NCBI RefSeq assembly: GCF_018812025.1
Contig: NC_063045.1
Coordinates: forward strand, 47,210,352-47,274,351
DNA: 64,000 nucleotides
Source: Megalobrama amblycephala
Lineage: Eukaryota; Chordata; Actinopteri; Cypriniformes; Xenocyprididae
Direction of reading: 5' to 3'
Position 1 is the first letter of the stretch, and each line of letters opens with the position of its first letter. Positions 46,427 to 59,170 of this stretch are shown here, piece by piece. The notes below the pieces were generated by a model. It saw only the letters and a list, made by a program, of their open reading frames with translations. It was not told the origin of the DNA and searched no databases. Both the position numbers and the translations under genes were made by a program.

Positions 46427-47422
46427 AGGGTCATGAAACCCTAAACCAAAATTTCTGAGATTTTAACAGAGGTATGTGTGTTGAACACCATTGAAGACAA
46501 TGTTAGCATCTGTTAGATTTAATAGTAGGGGGAAATGGTTAAATTTTAGTTTTAGTACGCTATTTTCGTCTTCCGTGTTTAAAATCTTCATCCTGTCCAC
46601 GTCACAGGCTGTGACGTGGCAGAGCACAATAGTACTTTGATGACTCATCGGTGTTTCATAATTATTAACGAGACTGAGTTTTTTATCCAATGAGAAGACA
46701 CTCTCTTAATTATTCATGACACCACGTGGATCTTTCCAATGACGAGGACGGTTAACGGCACTAAACAGCGAGAGAGACTGACTGACTGACGGTGCGTGTC
46801 CGTTGGCGCGGAGCGAGCGGGTAAGCGCGAGTGTTTTCGGTTCATGGAAGTTGAGCCGCGTGTAAGTTAAATGTGACGCTCAACTTCCATAGGAATTAAT
46901 CTAAAAATGCTCTGGTCGCTTGCTCTGCTCCAGTTGACACGCAAGCCTGACTGACTGAGTGTGTTGCAGGCTCGGCGCGTAGATCTATGCTATGTACGCA
47001 AGGGTTTTTTTTAAGCGTTATTTTTTTTTCCAAATATATGCATGTATAGTGTGTATATAAACAACTATATATTTTATAATGACTGTAATTACACATGTAC
47101 ATTAATATGTTTTAAATAGAATTACGATTACTGTAGGATATATGTAGCAGGGCATTCAGTAACTCTTGAAAAGACAAAAATAAAGTGTCAGTGTATTTCA
47201 TTAGATTTGAACTTTTCCAGTTTTTTAAAAAATTGTAGTATTTCCTCACGTTTTACCACTGATTTTTAGTGACAGTCGATATGCATGGGCTACTGGCGAT
47301 GAGAGTTTCCCCCCTCCCCTCTCCTCTCCTCTCCTCTCACAGCCACCACGCCCATTTAAGTTGCATTTTTCAAAAAGATTGTGAGCTAGACTTGAGCTGA
47401 AAGAGGGGGGTTTCATGACCCT
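46427..47422. mobile_element. TTAA-flanked TIR element of about 1 kb
   Basis: TTAA at 46423-46426 and 47423-47426 flanks inverted ends AGGGTCATGAAACCC and GGGTTTCATGACCCT. It contains C/T-rich and G/C-rich stretches but no transposase. Confidence 0.75.
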
Positions 47423-47427
47423 TTAAA

Positions 47428-48565
47428 GGAACACTCCACTTTTTTGAAAATAGGCTAATTTTCCAGCTCCCCTAGAGTTAAAAAGTTGAGTTTTACCGTT
47501 TTTCGAATCCATTCAGCCGATCTCCGGGTCTGGCGGTACCACTTTTTTAGCATAGCTTAGCATAGTTCATTGAATCTGATAAGACCATTAGCATTTCGCT
47601 CAAAAATTACCAAAGAGTTTCAATATTTTTCCTATTTAAAACTTGACTCTTCCGACGGAAAAAGAAAAGTTGCGATTTTCTAGGCCGATATGGCCGTAAT
47701 ATCATTGCACCTGCTGCACCCATGGTATGGCAGCAAACTTCCTTGATTATTACGCCAGAACGAGAGTATAGTTCCTAGCCATATCTCTGTTTGTCATATG
47801 CCATATCTTTGTCATATGTCTGTTTAAACATTTAAACATTCTTGCAAACATTTGCTATAATGTAAGTACACAAGTCAGCAAAATATATAACATTGTGCTA
47901 GTGGTTTTTGGATATTTTAATTCAAAAATCTTACATATTGTGCCTTTTAAGTGACTGAATGCTGGTGGGTGGAGCCTATGGTGTGATGATGTATAACTAT
48001 TCGTCGATATCTTGCTCTGGAGGTAGTCAGATGCAAATATATATGCTTTGTTTATAATGAGGAGGACGGTTTTGTGCTATGAAACTTGTAGGACGTTTTA
48101 ATGGTATAAAGACCTCTTATAAGATGAAGGCAAATTTGATTTCTCATGTCATGACCCCTTTAAATTAAATTATGATTATGAGCAGGAAATTCATATCTAT
48201 TTTTCTTGTCTAAAATGCTAGGGAATTGCGATCTCTCTTTGCACTTTTTGTCACATGACTTTTGTTTTTGTTATGGTCTTTGGACTAATGATATTGAAAC
48301 TGTATTTTATTTACAAATGAATTGTGTGTATTTTTTGTAAATAACATGTCATAAAAATGTTTTGCGTCAAAGCCACTCTACTGTCAAAACAAACTGTTGC
48401 TATCTCACACGATCTAGGCACTGATGAACTTGTGGGTTGCAGTGAAAAATGCAAAAACCCCAGTTCTCACTAGGAATAATGGTCTTTGAACAAAGTTAAC
48501 TTCAGTGCTAAATAAATACCAGTGGGTGCGTCATAGGCCTGAAACTAAATTTTCCAATCCTGCCC
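47428..48565. repeat. Fragment of a common fish transposon and spacer
   Basis: GGAACACTCCACTTTTTTG at 47428 is the end of a widespread cyprinid repeat, here truncated by about 47760. A further end-like phrase (CATGTCATGACCCCTTTAA) is at about 48147-48165, similar to the ends of the preceding element. No gene. Confidence 0.5.
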
Positions 48566-49022
48566 AGTGTTTGTGGTTGACAAGTACGAAGATATGATGC
48601 AAACCGTTTACATCCTTTTCTCGCACTCTCGGCTAACAAGCAGATATAGAGTATAAAATTAAAATAAAATAAATAAATTAAACCAATTTACATCTCTATA
48701 TTACTCTCTGTTGGTGGTAGAAAATGGGACAAACAGTCCTGATTTTGTTTGTAAGATTTTGTTTGGTTAGTTGTGTTCTTCTTATTTGTTTTGATTAATT
48801 TTTGTCTAGTACCATGATTGTAGTCATTTCCTCTTTTTAAAACGTTCGATAAAGTATACAAGGAATTTGACGGGATCCAGATCACATATTGCTGTCTACT
48901 GCTACAAACTTTTTGCATTACATAAAGAGGAAATCACAACCTCAGCCCAGTTTCAGCATGAGGCACTTCAGCAAAACACATTGAGACAGCAGCCACAAGC
49001 AACACTTTCCCAGGAAAGAGGG
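48566..49022 (+). promoter_or_regulatory. Upstream region and 5'UTR of receptor gene B
   Basis: 48860-49022 aligns to gene A's upstream DNA once two transposons are removed there: shared TAAAGAGGAAAT, GCCCAGTTT, GACAGCAGCCAC and CTTTCCC. No TATA box recognised. Exon 1 ends with the ATG at the donor (ATG|GTGAGTG). Confidence 0.55.
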
Positions 49023-51016
49023 ATGGTGAGTGTGTGATATTCTTATGACGATATGTGAAAATTATTTTTTAGATCTAAATTAATATAATGTGTTTACTAA
49101 GTTGAAAGCAGGTTTAATCTTTCTTTTGTTTTTGTTAAAATGGAAAAAATGCTATCACTGTATGCAAAAAAGTAAACGTTTTCAAAAATTGATGCTTGTT
49201 AAATTTCAGTGTCTTAACCAATTCAAAATATGCTGCTCTGAATCCTATCTCTTAATACATAAGATCTTTGTTGAAATGATATACTTCATATGATATTTCT
49301 GTTTAATGTGTAAACTTTTTTTGCAGCGTTTCTCTCTGATCTGTTGTGGGTGGATGCTGCTGTCTTCGGTTTTCGGTAATAGAAATTGCATTAAATATCA
49401 TCTAACTAAAGAGATCACAATGTATCATCAAGTACTTGATGTTAAATCTATCAGAAATTTTGTGCCTCAGCAAATTACACAGGAAGCACCTGCGTGTGCA
49501 ATAAGAAAGCATGAGAAATTCAAGTTGTTGTTGGTCTTTGTTTTTCAGCTTTTGGCAATGCGGCAGTAAATCACACTACAACTTTATTTGTCAGCCATGG
49601 ACAGTCTGCCAAAATTAGCTGCAACTACAAACGAACAAATGACACACAAATCATGAGAGTGAAGCTTCAAACTTTAAATCATACACTGTGTTCGTATTTA
49701 TGTGTGGATTCATGGATAAAACAAGATTGTAAAGATCACATCAGATTCATATGGATTAATAAGACTATGGAAATATCATTTGAGCTATTAAATTTGAAAT
49801 TCAGGATACCGGCACGTACACCTGTACTGTGAAGAGGATTGCAAAACCACCTGAAGAGGATCTGGGAATAGAAAGAGTTCAAGTTATTGGTAAGTATACT
49901 TTTTTGTAATCAGATAGATGGATTGATTGATTGATAATAATATATAATAATATTTTTTTAATTCCTCCACTATTTGCAGTACATCCTTTAATGTCTCTAT
50001 CCTGTGTGAAGAGGCCTGATGGATCTCCCATGATTCTGTGCTCTGTGGGATTTTACCACGATTCTCTTGAACAGCTGTGGATCAGAGATGGAGACGTCCT
50101 CAACAGTTCATACTCAAACAAATCATTCAATGGATCCTTCAATCAGAAATCATACCTTATACTGCCGCCACAAACCTTCACTGACACAATCTACTCCTGC
50201 TGGGTAAACCACTCGTCATTAAACAAACCACTTGTGGCCAGTTTATCAAGCTCTGTCTGCTATGAAAGAGGAGGTAAGTTCTGAGACATCGTGTATTTCT
50301 TATTTAAATGTGTTACATGTATTTATGAGGCCTTGGGAATTATTCTGTCTTGTAGGTGTAACTGTGAATGTGGTGTTTATCGTCTCTTCGATGTTGGCTG
50401 TCTTTTTGATCATTGCAGTCATGTGTAAACGTTACAGTAAGTCTCACTGTCCATCCTAAAAGTCAAATTTTGTTTTAAATGTCATTCTGAAATGGAAACT
50501 GTGTAGAAACTTTTTTGTTGTTGTTGTTGTTGTTGAAAGTGTTTCTATCAGAATATCTTCATATTAATTGCAAGCAAAATGTCATTAGGCATCATGTCAT
50601 GTAATGTTATCGCATAATTATAAAAAAGTAACATTATACCTCAGCAGTCACAGTGAGTCACAAATATACCATGCTTAGTATCAGTTCTTGGTTTTATTGG
50701 TGAAACCTTAATGACCTCAGTCGTCTAATCTGATCATGACCACAAATCTACAGATGATGTTCTATTTTTAATTAATAGAGTGTTAATTTTCCCTTGTATG
50801 TAATTCAGACTTTCATCACCATCGCAATGACTGAATAAATGTTTTAATGATCTTCCAGGAGGAGCAGGTCGGCGGTCTGTGTCTGCTGTAGGAGTGAGTG
50901 TCACACCTGAGCCTGTCCTCCATGCTCACCTGCAGTCTGAGATGTTGTATTCAACACTGGGTAACCATCATCCAGTTCCATGTAGCCCTGTTGGAGTCCA
51001 CTCATCTCCACAATAA
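49023..51016 (+). pseudogene. Receptor gene B: V + C1 + TM + tail, 1-bp frameshift in V exon
   Basis: Exons are 49023-49025, 49327-49375, 49549-49889, 49980-50273, 50356-50436 and 50859-51016, with the same phases as A and C. The V exon is 341 bases; against gene A (339) it has a 3-base insertion (extra codon after NAA) and a 1-base deletion at about 49797-49802, giving TGA at about 49828-49830 inside the V domain. The C1 exon is nearly identical to gene A. The membrane helix VVFIVSSMLAVFLIIAVM is followed by CKRY. The tail holds TPEPVLHAHLQSEMLYSTLG, an ITIM-like LYSTL with Met at the usual -2 position. If the frame were whole it would be 308 residues. It is either a recent pseudogene or a consensus error. 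Confidence 0.75.
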
Positions 51017-51059
51017 ACACTGAATGAAGACATTTTACAATGACGGATCTGTGTATTCA

Positions 51060-51797
51060 CTATAGTCATGGGCGTCGGAACCATTGTATGTGGGTGGGAC
51101 AAGACCCACCCACTTTTTAAGACCAATGATATTGGACCCACTCACTTCCCCAGGTGATGCTACTCCACAAACCACCAACAGAGCATAAAAAATACCAAAA
51201 ATAAAAATATTTTTTAAAACATCGCCAAGTAAAACGCTGCGTTTATAAAGAAATGTCTCTTTACGACCACAGCAAACGGGACACTTTTCAGACGCGCATT
51301 TCACCTTCGCCTCAGCGCCAGCCGCAAGTCAAACGAGCGCGGAAAAGGTAGCTTCAGTTGAACAACAGTGAACTGCGATCAGATGAGATGTTGTCAGGTT
51401 ATGTCAGTAAAGCTCCAATCAGCCGTTAGGCTATAGCCTACTGTGCTCGAAGCGTGAACTCAAGAATTGCTCGCGCAAATGCGCCGGCGCGCGCTGCATA
51501 TTACTTTTTTATAGGTTAACTAAAGCGCTAAAGAAACTACGTGCATGCACCATCATTATTCTGAGGTAAATTAAGTCATGGAATTACCAAACGTGCGATC
51601 AAAACTGTGCATGCATGCATGTATGTATCTGTTGACATGGTTTAAGCCATTGTTATCCAATTTGTTGGCCTTAAAACGTCTTAAAATGCATATATGTACA
51701 CCAAGAAAATCAAAAGCTATATATATAACTGCATAAAAAAACATTTGGAGGGAGGACCCACCCACATTTTTTTGGCTTCTGACGCCCATGACTATAG
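51060..51797. mobile_element. TIR element in the 3' flank of gene B
   Basis: Ends CTATAGTCATGGGCGTC and GACGCCCATGACTATAG are perfect 17-bp inverted repeats, with a second shared motif inside (GACCCACCCAC). 738 bp, non-coding. Class uncertain. Confidence 0.8.
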
Positions 51798-52247
51798 TAC
51801 AATTATACAACAGTAGTTGTACAACAGTAGTTCCAATTTGATTGGCCAAGTATAGCGATCCAAAAGTGCATTAGTGGAAGAGATTCGGCGAGTCTTTCAG
51901 CAGGTTACATCGATACGTAAGGCAACAATGTTTTTTTTTTTTTATAAACAAGTGTCATGTATTCAACTGATCATGCATTCAACTTATTTGTTTAGAAACA
52001 CTGAATCATTCTGGAATGAAACATGCTAGTCTTTGAATCATTCACTCAACCAAGTGATTAAAATAACTGATTCAATTAACAACAAGACAAGTGGTTGTTA
52101 TTAAAAGTGAGGCACTGAATTCACTTAATGGATTTGTTCAAACATGATTCATTCAGGAACAAAACAAGTGACTCTTTATGGGTGATTAATTGAATCATTC
52201 ATTTAACCGTTTTGTTCAAAAAACAGTGATTCATTCAGATGCTTAAA
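51798..52247. other. Intergenic, nothing recognised
   Basis: Low-complexity, with several loosely repeated ATTCATTCA-type phrases. No gene. Confidence 0.4.
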
Positions 52248-53707
52248 GGGTTAGTTCACCCCAAAATGAAAATTCTGTCATTAATTACTTACCCTCATGT
52301 CATTCCAAACTCGTATGACTTTTGTTCATCTTCGGAACATAAATGAAGATCTTTTTGATGAAATCTGAGAGCTTTCTGTCCCTCCATAGACAGCTATGCA
52401 ACTACCACTTTGACACTTTAACCCTTTGACACGTACGATCACACCGGTGTGATCAGTCTTGGCTGGCCCCAGGAGCGTACGATCACACCGGTGTGATTAG
52501 AACGTTCAGTGCATTACGTGATCAACTGCCAAATTCAAATGTGCGTGCGCGCTTTAACTGGCGCTAAACCAGAGACGGACGCGCGCAGCGCTTTTCATAT
52601 CACATATATGCAGTGTTTTCAACCAAATAATGTTCATTTCAGGTTTCAGACATTTAAATGCACATGGGTACTAACAAAACAATATATTTAGAGTTTGTAA
52701 AATACACAATGATGTCTATAGAAGCGGAAATAACAACCCTTTCCATTATAACTTGACAACACGTTTAATTCATATCAGATATACATTGTGAAAGTAACTT
52801 AAAAGCTTACTCTATTCTTCCCCAGTTCACCGGCACACTTAGCCTACTTTCATGTATTTCGGGAGAAGTGGATAAATTCACGGCTTGTAAATCCAACAGA
52901 TCCGATTCTCTGCGCGGTGCAAACTAACATGGCGGCACCCAACGCTCATATGGCTCAACTAACGCGATCGTTATAAAGGTGTTTAAACAGCAAAACACAT
53001 CCACTTGCACATATTTGGCAATCGGAATATTAGATATTTCATGCTATAGTTAACAAATTTGTGAATATTTTGAATAAAAAAGGAAAAATTAAATGAAAGC
53101 AGATCATCATTCATACAGTGCTGCGGTGTGTAACATAACAAGCAATGACGTGTCACCATGGAAACCATAAAGTGATACATTCTAAATAACGGTCGCCTTA
53201 AAAAACTCACGCTGGGGGGTCAGACAGAATATTTGAAACTTACGTGCGAAAGGGTTAAAAAGATTATAAAGAAATTGGAAAAATTCCAATTTCCAAATTG
53301 TAAATTGAGTGGTTTAGTCCAAATTTTCTGAAGAGACTCGATCTCTTTTTATTATAAAAAGATTTAATTTAGGCTTTACTCACATGCAAACATAAACAGA
53401 AGCTCAACCGAACATGAATAACGCACAAGAACAAACCTCTTCCAGAAGCTCAAACGTGCTGCGTAATACACAAGACACGAGAATGAACCACATTGGATCT
53501 CGCAGCGTGTTTGAGCTTCCAGAAGAGGTTTTTTTTTAAGGGTCAAAGATCAAGTTGCAAAGGCAGTCAATGGATGGACAGACCCTCCATTTTACATCAA
53601 AAAAATCTTAATTTGTGTTTGAAGATGAACGAAAGTCTTACGGGTTTGGAACGACATGAGGATGAGTAATTAATGACAAAACTTTCACTTTGGGGTGAAC
53701 TAACCCT
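52248..53707. mobile_element. TIR element with GGGTTAGTTCACCCC ends
   Basis: Left GGGTTAGTTCACCCCAAAAT and right TTGGGGTGAACTAACCC are inverted. Inner inverted tracts also match (GTCATTAATTACT, AGTAATTAATGAC). It is interrupted by the element at 52422-53254. No ORF. Confidence 0.75.
52422..53254. mobile_element. Nested TTAA-flanked element, piggyBac-like
   Basis: TTAA at 52418-52421 and 53255-53258 flanks ends CCCTTTGACACGTACG and (inverted) CCCTTTCGCACGTAAG. CCC after TTAA resembles piggyBac ends. The left subterminal region carries two copies of an 18-bp palindrome. No transposase; a diverged second copy is at 33985-34701. Confidence 0.7.
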
Positions 53708-54619
53708 ATTATATAACTAATGTATTGTTTATTAAGCAAAATCAAACATTGCAATCGTGCAGTTTACAGCATAGCTCTGATTATCTGCAACTGCTTTACT
53801 ACTTCTCATTTTCTGCAGTGTTCATTCAATCAGTCTGTAGAATTTGGGAAGTCTGTGTTGGCAAATTACACAGAAAATCACATAGTGTATGATGGGATTC
53901 AGACTATGATTCCATCCAGTCAGAGGAAACATGGTTGATATTTTGAGCCGATTTCAGAACACATAATTGTCATGCAGCTACTAGCAGCAGGCGTTCACGG
54001 CATGTCGTAATTACCGTAATTTCGAGATGACAACACACGATGTTGTTCGCATCATCGGACTGGGAATTTTGCATTTCTATGGCAACACTATTAATGTCTA
54101 AATAAATCTACAGCAGTCAGGTGGTGCTGCGGTACTTGGTACAAGTAGGAGCTCTCAGAAAGTTGAAATTGCGAGCTCTACGCAGACGTGAAAGCGTTTT
54201 TACAAGTTGAAATCTCATAATTACTCATAATGGCGTGAACATACCGTGTGGTCCTCGGTCATTTAGAGTACTCTTCTCTTCTGAGTTCTCTTCTCCACGT
54301 GAGGGCGGAAAAAACTGTCACTTACATGAGATAACAGTAATAGCAAACCACAACAATTCAGCGATTTAATCAAGTCCTGCCCTACATTTTTCTTATTTTA
54401 AGAAGCCGTGTCACTTGAATATATGCTACAATAGGGAAGAAAAGACTATTGAAACTTCCATTTCATGACGACTTTAAGACTAGGCTACCACCTTACCAAA
54501 ACACAAACAAACGTAACATAGAGCAAAAACATTTCTTCACATCAATTGCATGAATAAAAGGATGGCAAACTTTAACATGTGGAACTAAACATTAAAAATA
54601 GCATTGCATATACTGTATA
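53708..54619. other. Spacer upstream of gene C, with a shared repeat arm
   Basis: 54288-54485 matches the left part of the inverted-repeat element at 32470-32680. The rest shows no exon. Confidence 0.45.
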
Positions 54620-55258
54620 AATAAACAAAGAAAACTTCCTTTTCAACTGCATCTGAAACTTCTCTGCATTTCACGTGTATACAACCACGATGTGGTTAAA
54701 ATAACTAGACCTTACCGCCTCTTCAGAGCGTGAAGATGCTCTACAAAAGAGGTCTTGGTGCAGACAGTTATGAGCAAATGAGGTCTGCAAGACATTTGGT
54801 TTAAACATTTAAGCTCCTTTGCACTTTTAGACATTGTCAGACAGCTAGGTCATGATGTTACTTCTCCATTGTATCTTGGACAATGAGTAATGCCTCTTAT
54901 ATTGGTCCCCTCCAATCAGTGAAGGCCTTAAAAAAGGACATTGTGATTGGCTGCTTGCTGGATGAATACATATCAACTTTATTGTTGGTTGTTTGTTTAA
55001 CTTAATGGGAAACTTATAGTAGCCTACTCTTTATTGTCATGTTTTAATTATATATTTAATTATATATATATATATATAATTATTTTTAAAAAAAAGCTTT
55101 TGTTTATTTTTCTGTCTACAAATTAAGTGTTTTCTCAGATTGCCTCAGTCGGATTGGTTGAGCGTGTTTCTGACTTGACTAAACTTACATCGCCACCTCA
55201 GACCAACATCACTTCTTCATTTGCACCATCATGTGTTAGAACAGCCAGTACCTGCAAA
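54620..55258 (+). promoter_or_regulatory. Upstream cassette and promoter of receptor gene C
   Basis: Conserved with gene D's upstream DNA: GTGGTTAAAATAACTAGACC, AGTGAAGGCC, TTGTGATTGGCTGC, then GATTGGTTGAGC, TTCTGACTTGACTAAA and ACATCACTTCTTCATTTGCA. The two ATTGG (inverted CCAAT) boxes kept in both copies are the best promoter candidates. Exon 1 begins within or after the last of these. Confidence 0.55.
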
Positions 55259-58200
55259 ATGCAAAAGAGGACGCAGTTTCCGATATATGAAATGGTGAGA
55301 ATATGAGATTTTCATGTTAAAATAATAATATATCTATGCAAAAATGTTTTTTGTTGATGGTGAATTTCGTAAATAGATTGAACCAGCTTTTGCTTTGTTA
55401 TTTTTTTCATTCAAATGTGATACATGGTTTGGTCAGTTTTGTGAAGCATAGCTATAGAGTAATTCATGTGATGTTTGTAGTATTGAAATGTATCACGTTT
55501 TTGAAAAGACTAGCTGCTTATGTTCTTGAATGCTTAATTGGTCAATTGTGGCATTCTATGGTCAAATACATTTTAAAAAAAAATGCTGTATAACTACCGT
55601 TGGGTTTAGCAAGCGGTCTGTTAGTTTTCGTGCTAGTTTCATGTATTTTGTATCCTCTCATTTAACAATTTCAGTTCTAATCAATATTTCATATTTATTT
55701 ATTTAACTAAGCACCTAAGCATGTAAGTCAAACAGTCATTATTGCAAACAAACCAAAAAAAAAAAAAAAAATTCTTTAGTAGTCTAAATATGTATCACTG
55801 TATTTCTCTGTCTATTTTTAATAGATATCATCAAAGTGTAACTCTGTGACCACATTTGCACTGATGCTGCTGTCTTTCTTTTCTGGTAATGATTATGCAA
55901 TACTGTTCAAAATGTGAAAATTCTTTGCATTGACCCATCATGATGCAAAAATGACAATAAAGTTTTTTTTTTTTAATATGACTTCAAATGCAAAACATAA
56001 TTTTTATTGGGTGTCCTGTTTTTTCAGTTGTTATAGATGGACATACAGAATTCAATGGCACCTTAGTTCAGACCGTTGATCGAGGAAAGTCGGTCAATAT
56101 CAGCTGTAACTACAAACCATCAAGTGACATTGAAAGTTTCACAGTGAAACTGGAAACTACCAATACATTGTGCTCCGTAATGTATGTTAACAAATCATGG
56201 ATAAATCACTCATGTAAAGCTCTATTTAGATTCATTTGGATTCCAAAGAGAGTTGAAATGTCATTTGAGGTGTCAAATCTGCAGATAAATGATACTGACA
56301 TTTACAAATGTGTTGTGACAAGAAACATACCACCTCCTTCTGTGCCTTTGAGAGAAGAAAGAACATTTGTTCAAGTGATTGGTAAGATTATTTTGACTAT
56401 AATCAGAAATCATAGTGACATGAGTGTAGATATTATATAATATATATCGGCTCAATAAGCATTTTTCTAATAACTCTTTTATTTATTATAGCACACCCCA
56501 ACGTGTCTGTTTCACACGTAAGAGCATCAGATGGATTTCATGAGATTCTTTGCCGCTCTGAGGGGTTTTACCCCTCTTTTCTGAAGCTGGTGTGGATGAG
56601 AAATGGAGGATTTCAGAACATCTCTCACACATACAACATTAACAAAACCAACCCAGATGGGTCATTCACCCTCCATTCATATTTGAATGTATCTGACTGT
56701 ACAAACTACTCGTGTTGGGTGAATCACTCATCCCTGAGCCAACCAACGATTCTCCACCTGTCTCCTGCTGACTGTTATGAGAACAGAGAGAGCTTTAGAG
56801 GTATTACACATTACATACATTACCTCTGTATTACATATTTTTTAATTTACAGCACATAATAGCAATAATTTTGTTATGTAATTCTGCTCAATATCCCTCT
56901 TTTATAGATAAAATTACATGGATGACTCTGATGACTTGTGTGCTGCTGATTCTCGCAATACTGATTATGACAGTTGTGTGTGAGCGTTTCAGTGAGTAAT
57001 ATTTGATCTTCAAAACATATTGTCTGTTCCTATCAATTTAAATCTCAGTAACCACTCTCTTGGTATGGAATCTTTACCACAGAATAATGATATTAGTGAA
57101 ATCTAACAAACAAACAAATGCATGAAAGAATAATGAAGTTTCCATATCCCTTCATATGTTCAGTAATTTGGTGTGGGATTTACAGTGAAAGAGTTTTCAA
57201 TAAGAAATTGCTCATAAATTTAACAAAAAATTACAAAGATATGACAAGTAACCTTGAATTAAACGTGAAATTTTCTTGTAAAACATACTCCAATAACACA
57301 GCCCTGCATCTTGAAAAAAAGAGCATTTTGAGTTGCTGTTCCTTGAATTAATTTCTGCTGATTTGCAAAATAAGACCTAATATTATCTAATTTGATGATG
57401 CTGAGTTCAAAAATATCAATACTTTGTATCACATACAGTTTTTTTCACAAAATTTTTCACAATAAACATTTTTTAATTTATATGTATAAATGATATAGGC
57501 CTACTTTAATGCTTTAATGCACTTATCAAAATAACTAAAGCAGGCAAATGTCAAAACTTTGTATCATTTAGGAGTGGAAAAATATGTTCAAATAATACTA
57601 AATACTAATAACGGAAAAGTTTTTCCTTTGTCAAAACGATCCCCATTGACAGATCGTGAAAACGACTGAAAATGTTGTATTATGCATGCCAGGCCAGTAG
57701 TTGGCAGCATCACTTTGTAAAGAAACACAAAATACGCACGATGTTACCGTTTTCACAAATTCACGACGATAACAGCATTGTTTAAAAAAAAAAATAGCAT
57801 TTTGAAACCCGTATTCAAAAGTTCTTTTTTTAGGCCCCCAAAATGCTGTTGTTGTGAATGGCCAAAATGCATAAATTGTTTTCCATTTTTAGTTGATAAT
57901 GGTATGTGTAAATGGTCACTAAGTGATGTCACAGCTCTTCACCTTACAATAATACAGTTCTTTACTTTACAAGTGGTTGTCGAAAACAAAAATGCTACAA
58001 AATGCACATCGTACTTCATATTAAGTTTGACAATCTAGAGCAAAATAAACACTGTTTTTGTAATTAGCACCCCAAAATGAGTACATTTGTACTAATTTCT
58101 TTCAGCAAATTTTTTTACAACGTATAATGTAACACACCCGAGTAATGACAATGACTCACAAACATGATGAAACCAAGGTTCTTTACTGTGACTCAAATTG

Positions 58201-58678
58201 AAATGACCAAAACATGAACAGTTTATCAGATGATGTGTGTACTCACGCACATGATCTTACATGAAGTGAAATACGCATACGCCTCCTACCTATAGGCCCC
58301 CTAGCTGTTCACAGTATGAATATCAGAAGTAGTCTTGTTTTACAGGTTGTGTGTTTCTTCATGAATCCATTTTAAGAAAATAAAAATGACATTTTATACA
58401 GAATATAAACATGTAAACAAAATAACAGTGCAAACTGTTTTTAACAAAAAGGGGGGTGAAGACGACTCCTCTTATGCATTGCTTTTTGACCCATAATAGC
58501 AATCAGTTCTCACGTTCTTCCAGAAAGAGCACGTAGGCGGTCTGCATCTGCTGTAGGAGTGAGTTTCACACCTGAGCCTGTCCTCCACGCTCACCTGCAG
58601 ACTGAGATAGTGTATTCAACACTGGGTGACCATCATCCAGTTCCGTGCAGCCCTGTTGGAGTCCGCTCATTTCCATGA
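55259..58678 (+). CDS. Receptor gene C: intact V + C1 + TM receptor with ITIM-like tail
   Basis: Exons end in phase 1: 55259-55294 (ATG exon), 55825-55885, 56028-56381, 56492-56800, 56908-56991, 58524-58678. There are 333 residues from 55259, or 321 from the in-frame ATG at 55292, which is the one aligned with genes A and B. The signal peptide ends ALMLLSFFS. The V domain has VNISCNYK, SFTVKLET, a second Cys pair (NTLCSVMY, NHSCKA), NDTDIYKCVV, then NIPPPSVP, closely like the layout of CD28/CTLA-4 V domains. The C1-like domain has ILCRSEGFYPSFLKLVWMRNG and YSCWVNHSS. TM is TLMTCVLLILAILIMTVV. In the tail, TEIVYSTLG fits the ITIM pattern, so inhibitory signalling through SH2 phosphatases is inferred. 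Several N-glycosylation sites. Confidence 0.85.
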
Positions 58679-59170
58679 TAAACACCGAATGAATACCTTT
58701 TACAATGATCGCTTGATCCATGTCTATATCATTCACTGACAAAATGACAACTTGTGTATGTAATATAGTTATATGTTTTATATTTCTGTTGTTTTTTTTA
58801 ACTTCGCTTAACATTTTGATTGTATATATGTGTGTTGACAAAATATATGACACTGAAAATACAATGAGGCCTCTGTTATGTGCAACTTAAAAACTCAATG
58901 AAATTGTTTGCTAAGTGCAGTTTTCTCTCCTGTGTTGACGTACTACCTATTTAAATAATTATTAATAAATAGTTAATACTTTATTTGTCACATGTACTGC
59001 TTTTGCACCTTTTCCCGTGACCTACATCCACCTTGCATGTAAACACTGTGTGGTTAAAATAACCAGACCGCTTCATTTTCTCAGTTCAGCTGCTCAGTCA
59101 GATCATGAAGATGATGCTCTAAAAAGAGTCTTGTTCGAGACAAATATAAGCAAATAAGGTGTACAGGGTG
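58679..59170. other. 3' flank of gene C and start of gene D upstream cassette
   Basis: From about 58975 the cassette shared with 36230 and 54620 begins (CACATGTACTGCTTTTGCAC, GTGGTTAAAATAACCAGACC). It is cut at 59170 by an LTR-like insertion and resumes at 60401. Confidence 0.6.

Noticed and set aside
49306..49569. 87-aa frame overlapping exon 2 of gene B
   Set aside because: It runs through the exon 2 donor into the intron; splice sites shared with gene A give the better model.
57118..57351. 77-aa frame in intron 5 of gene C
   Set aside because: Located between well-supported exons 5 and 6; looks like random intronic sequence.
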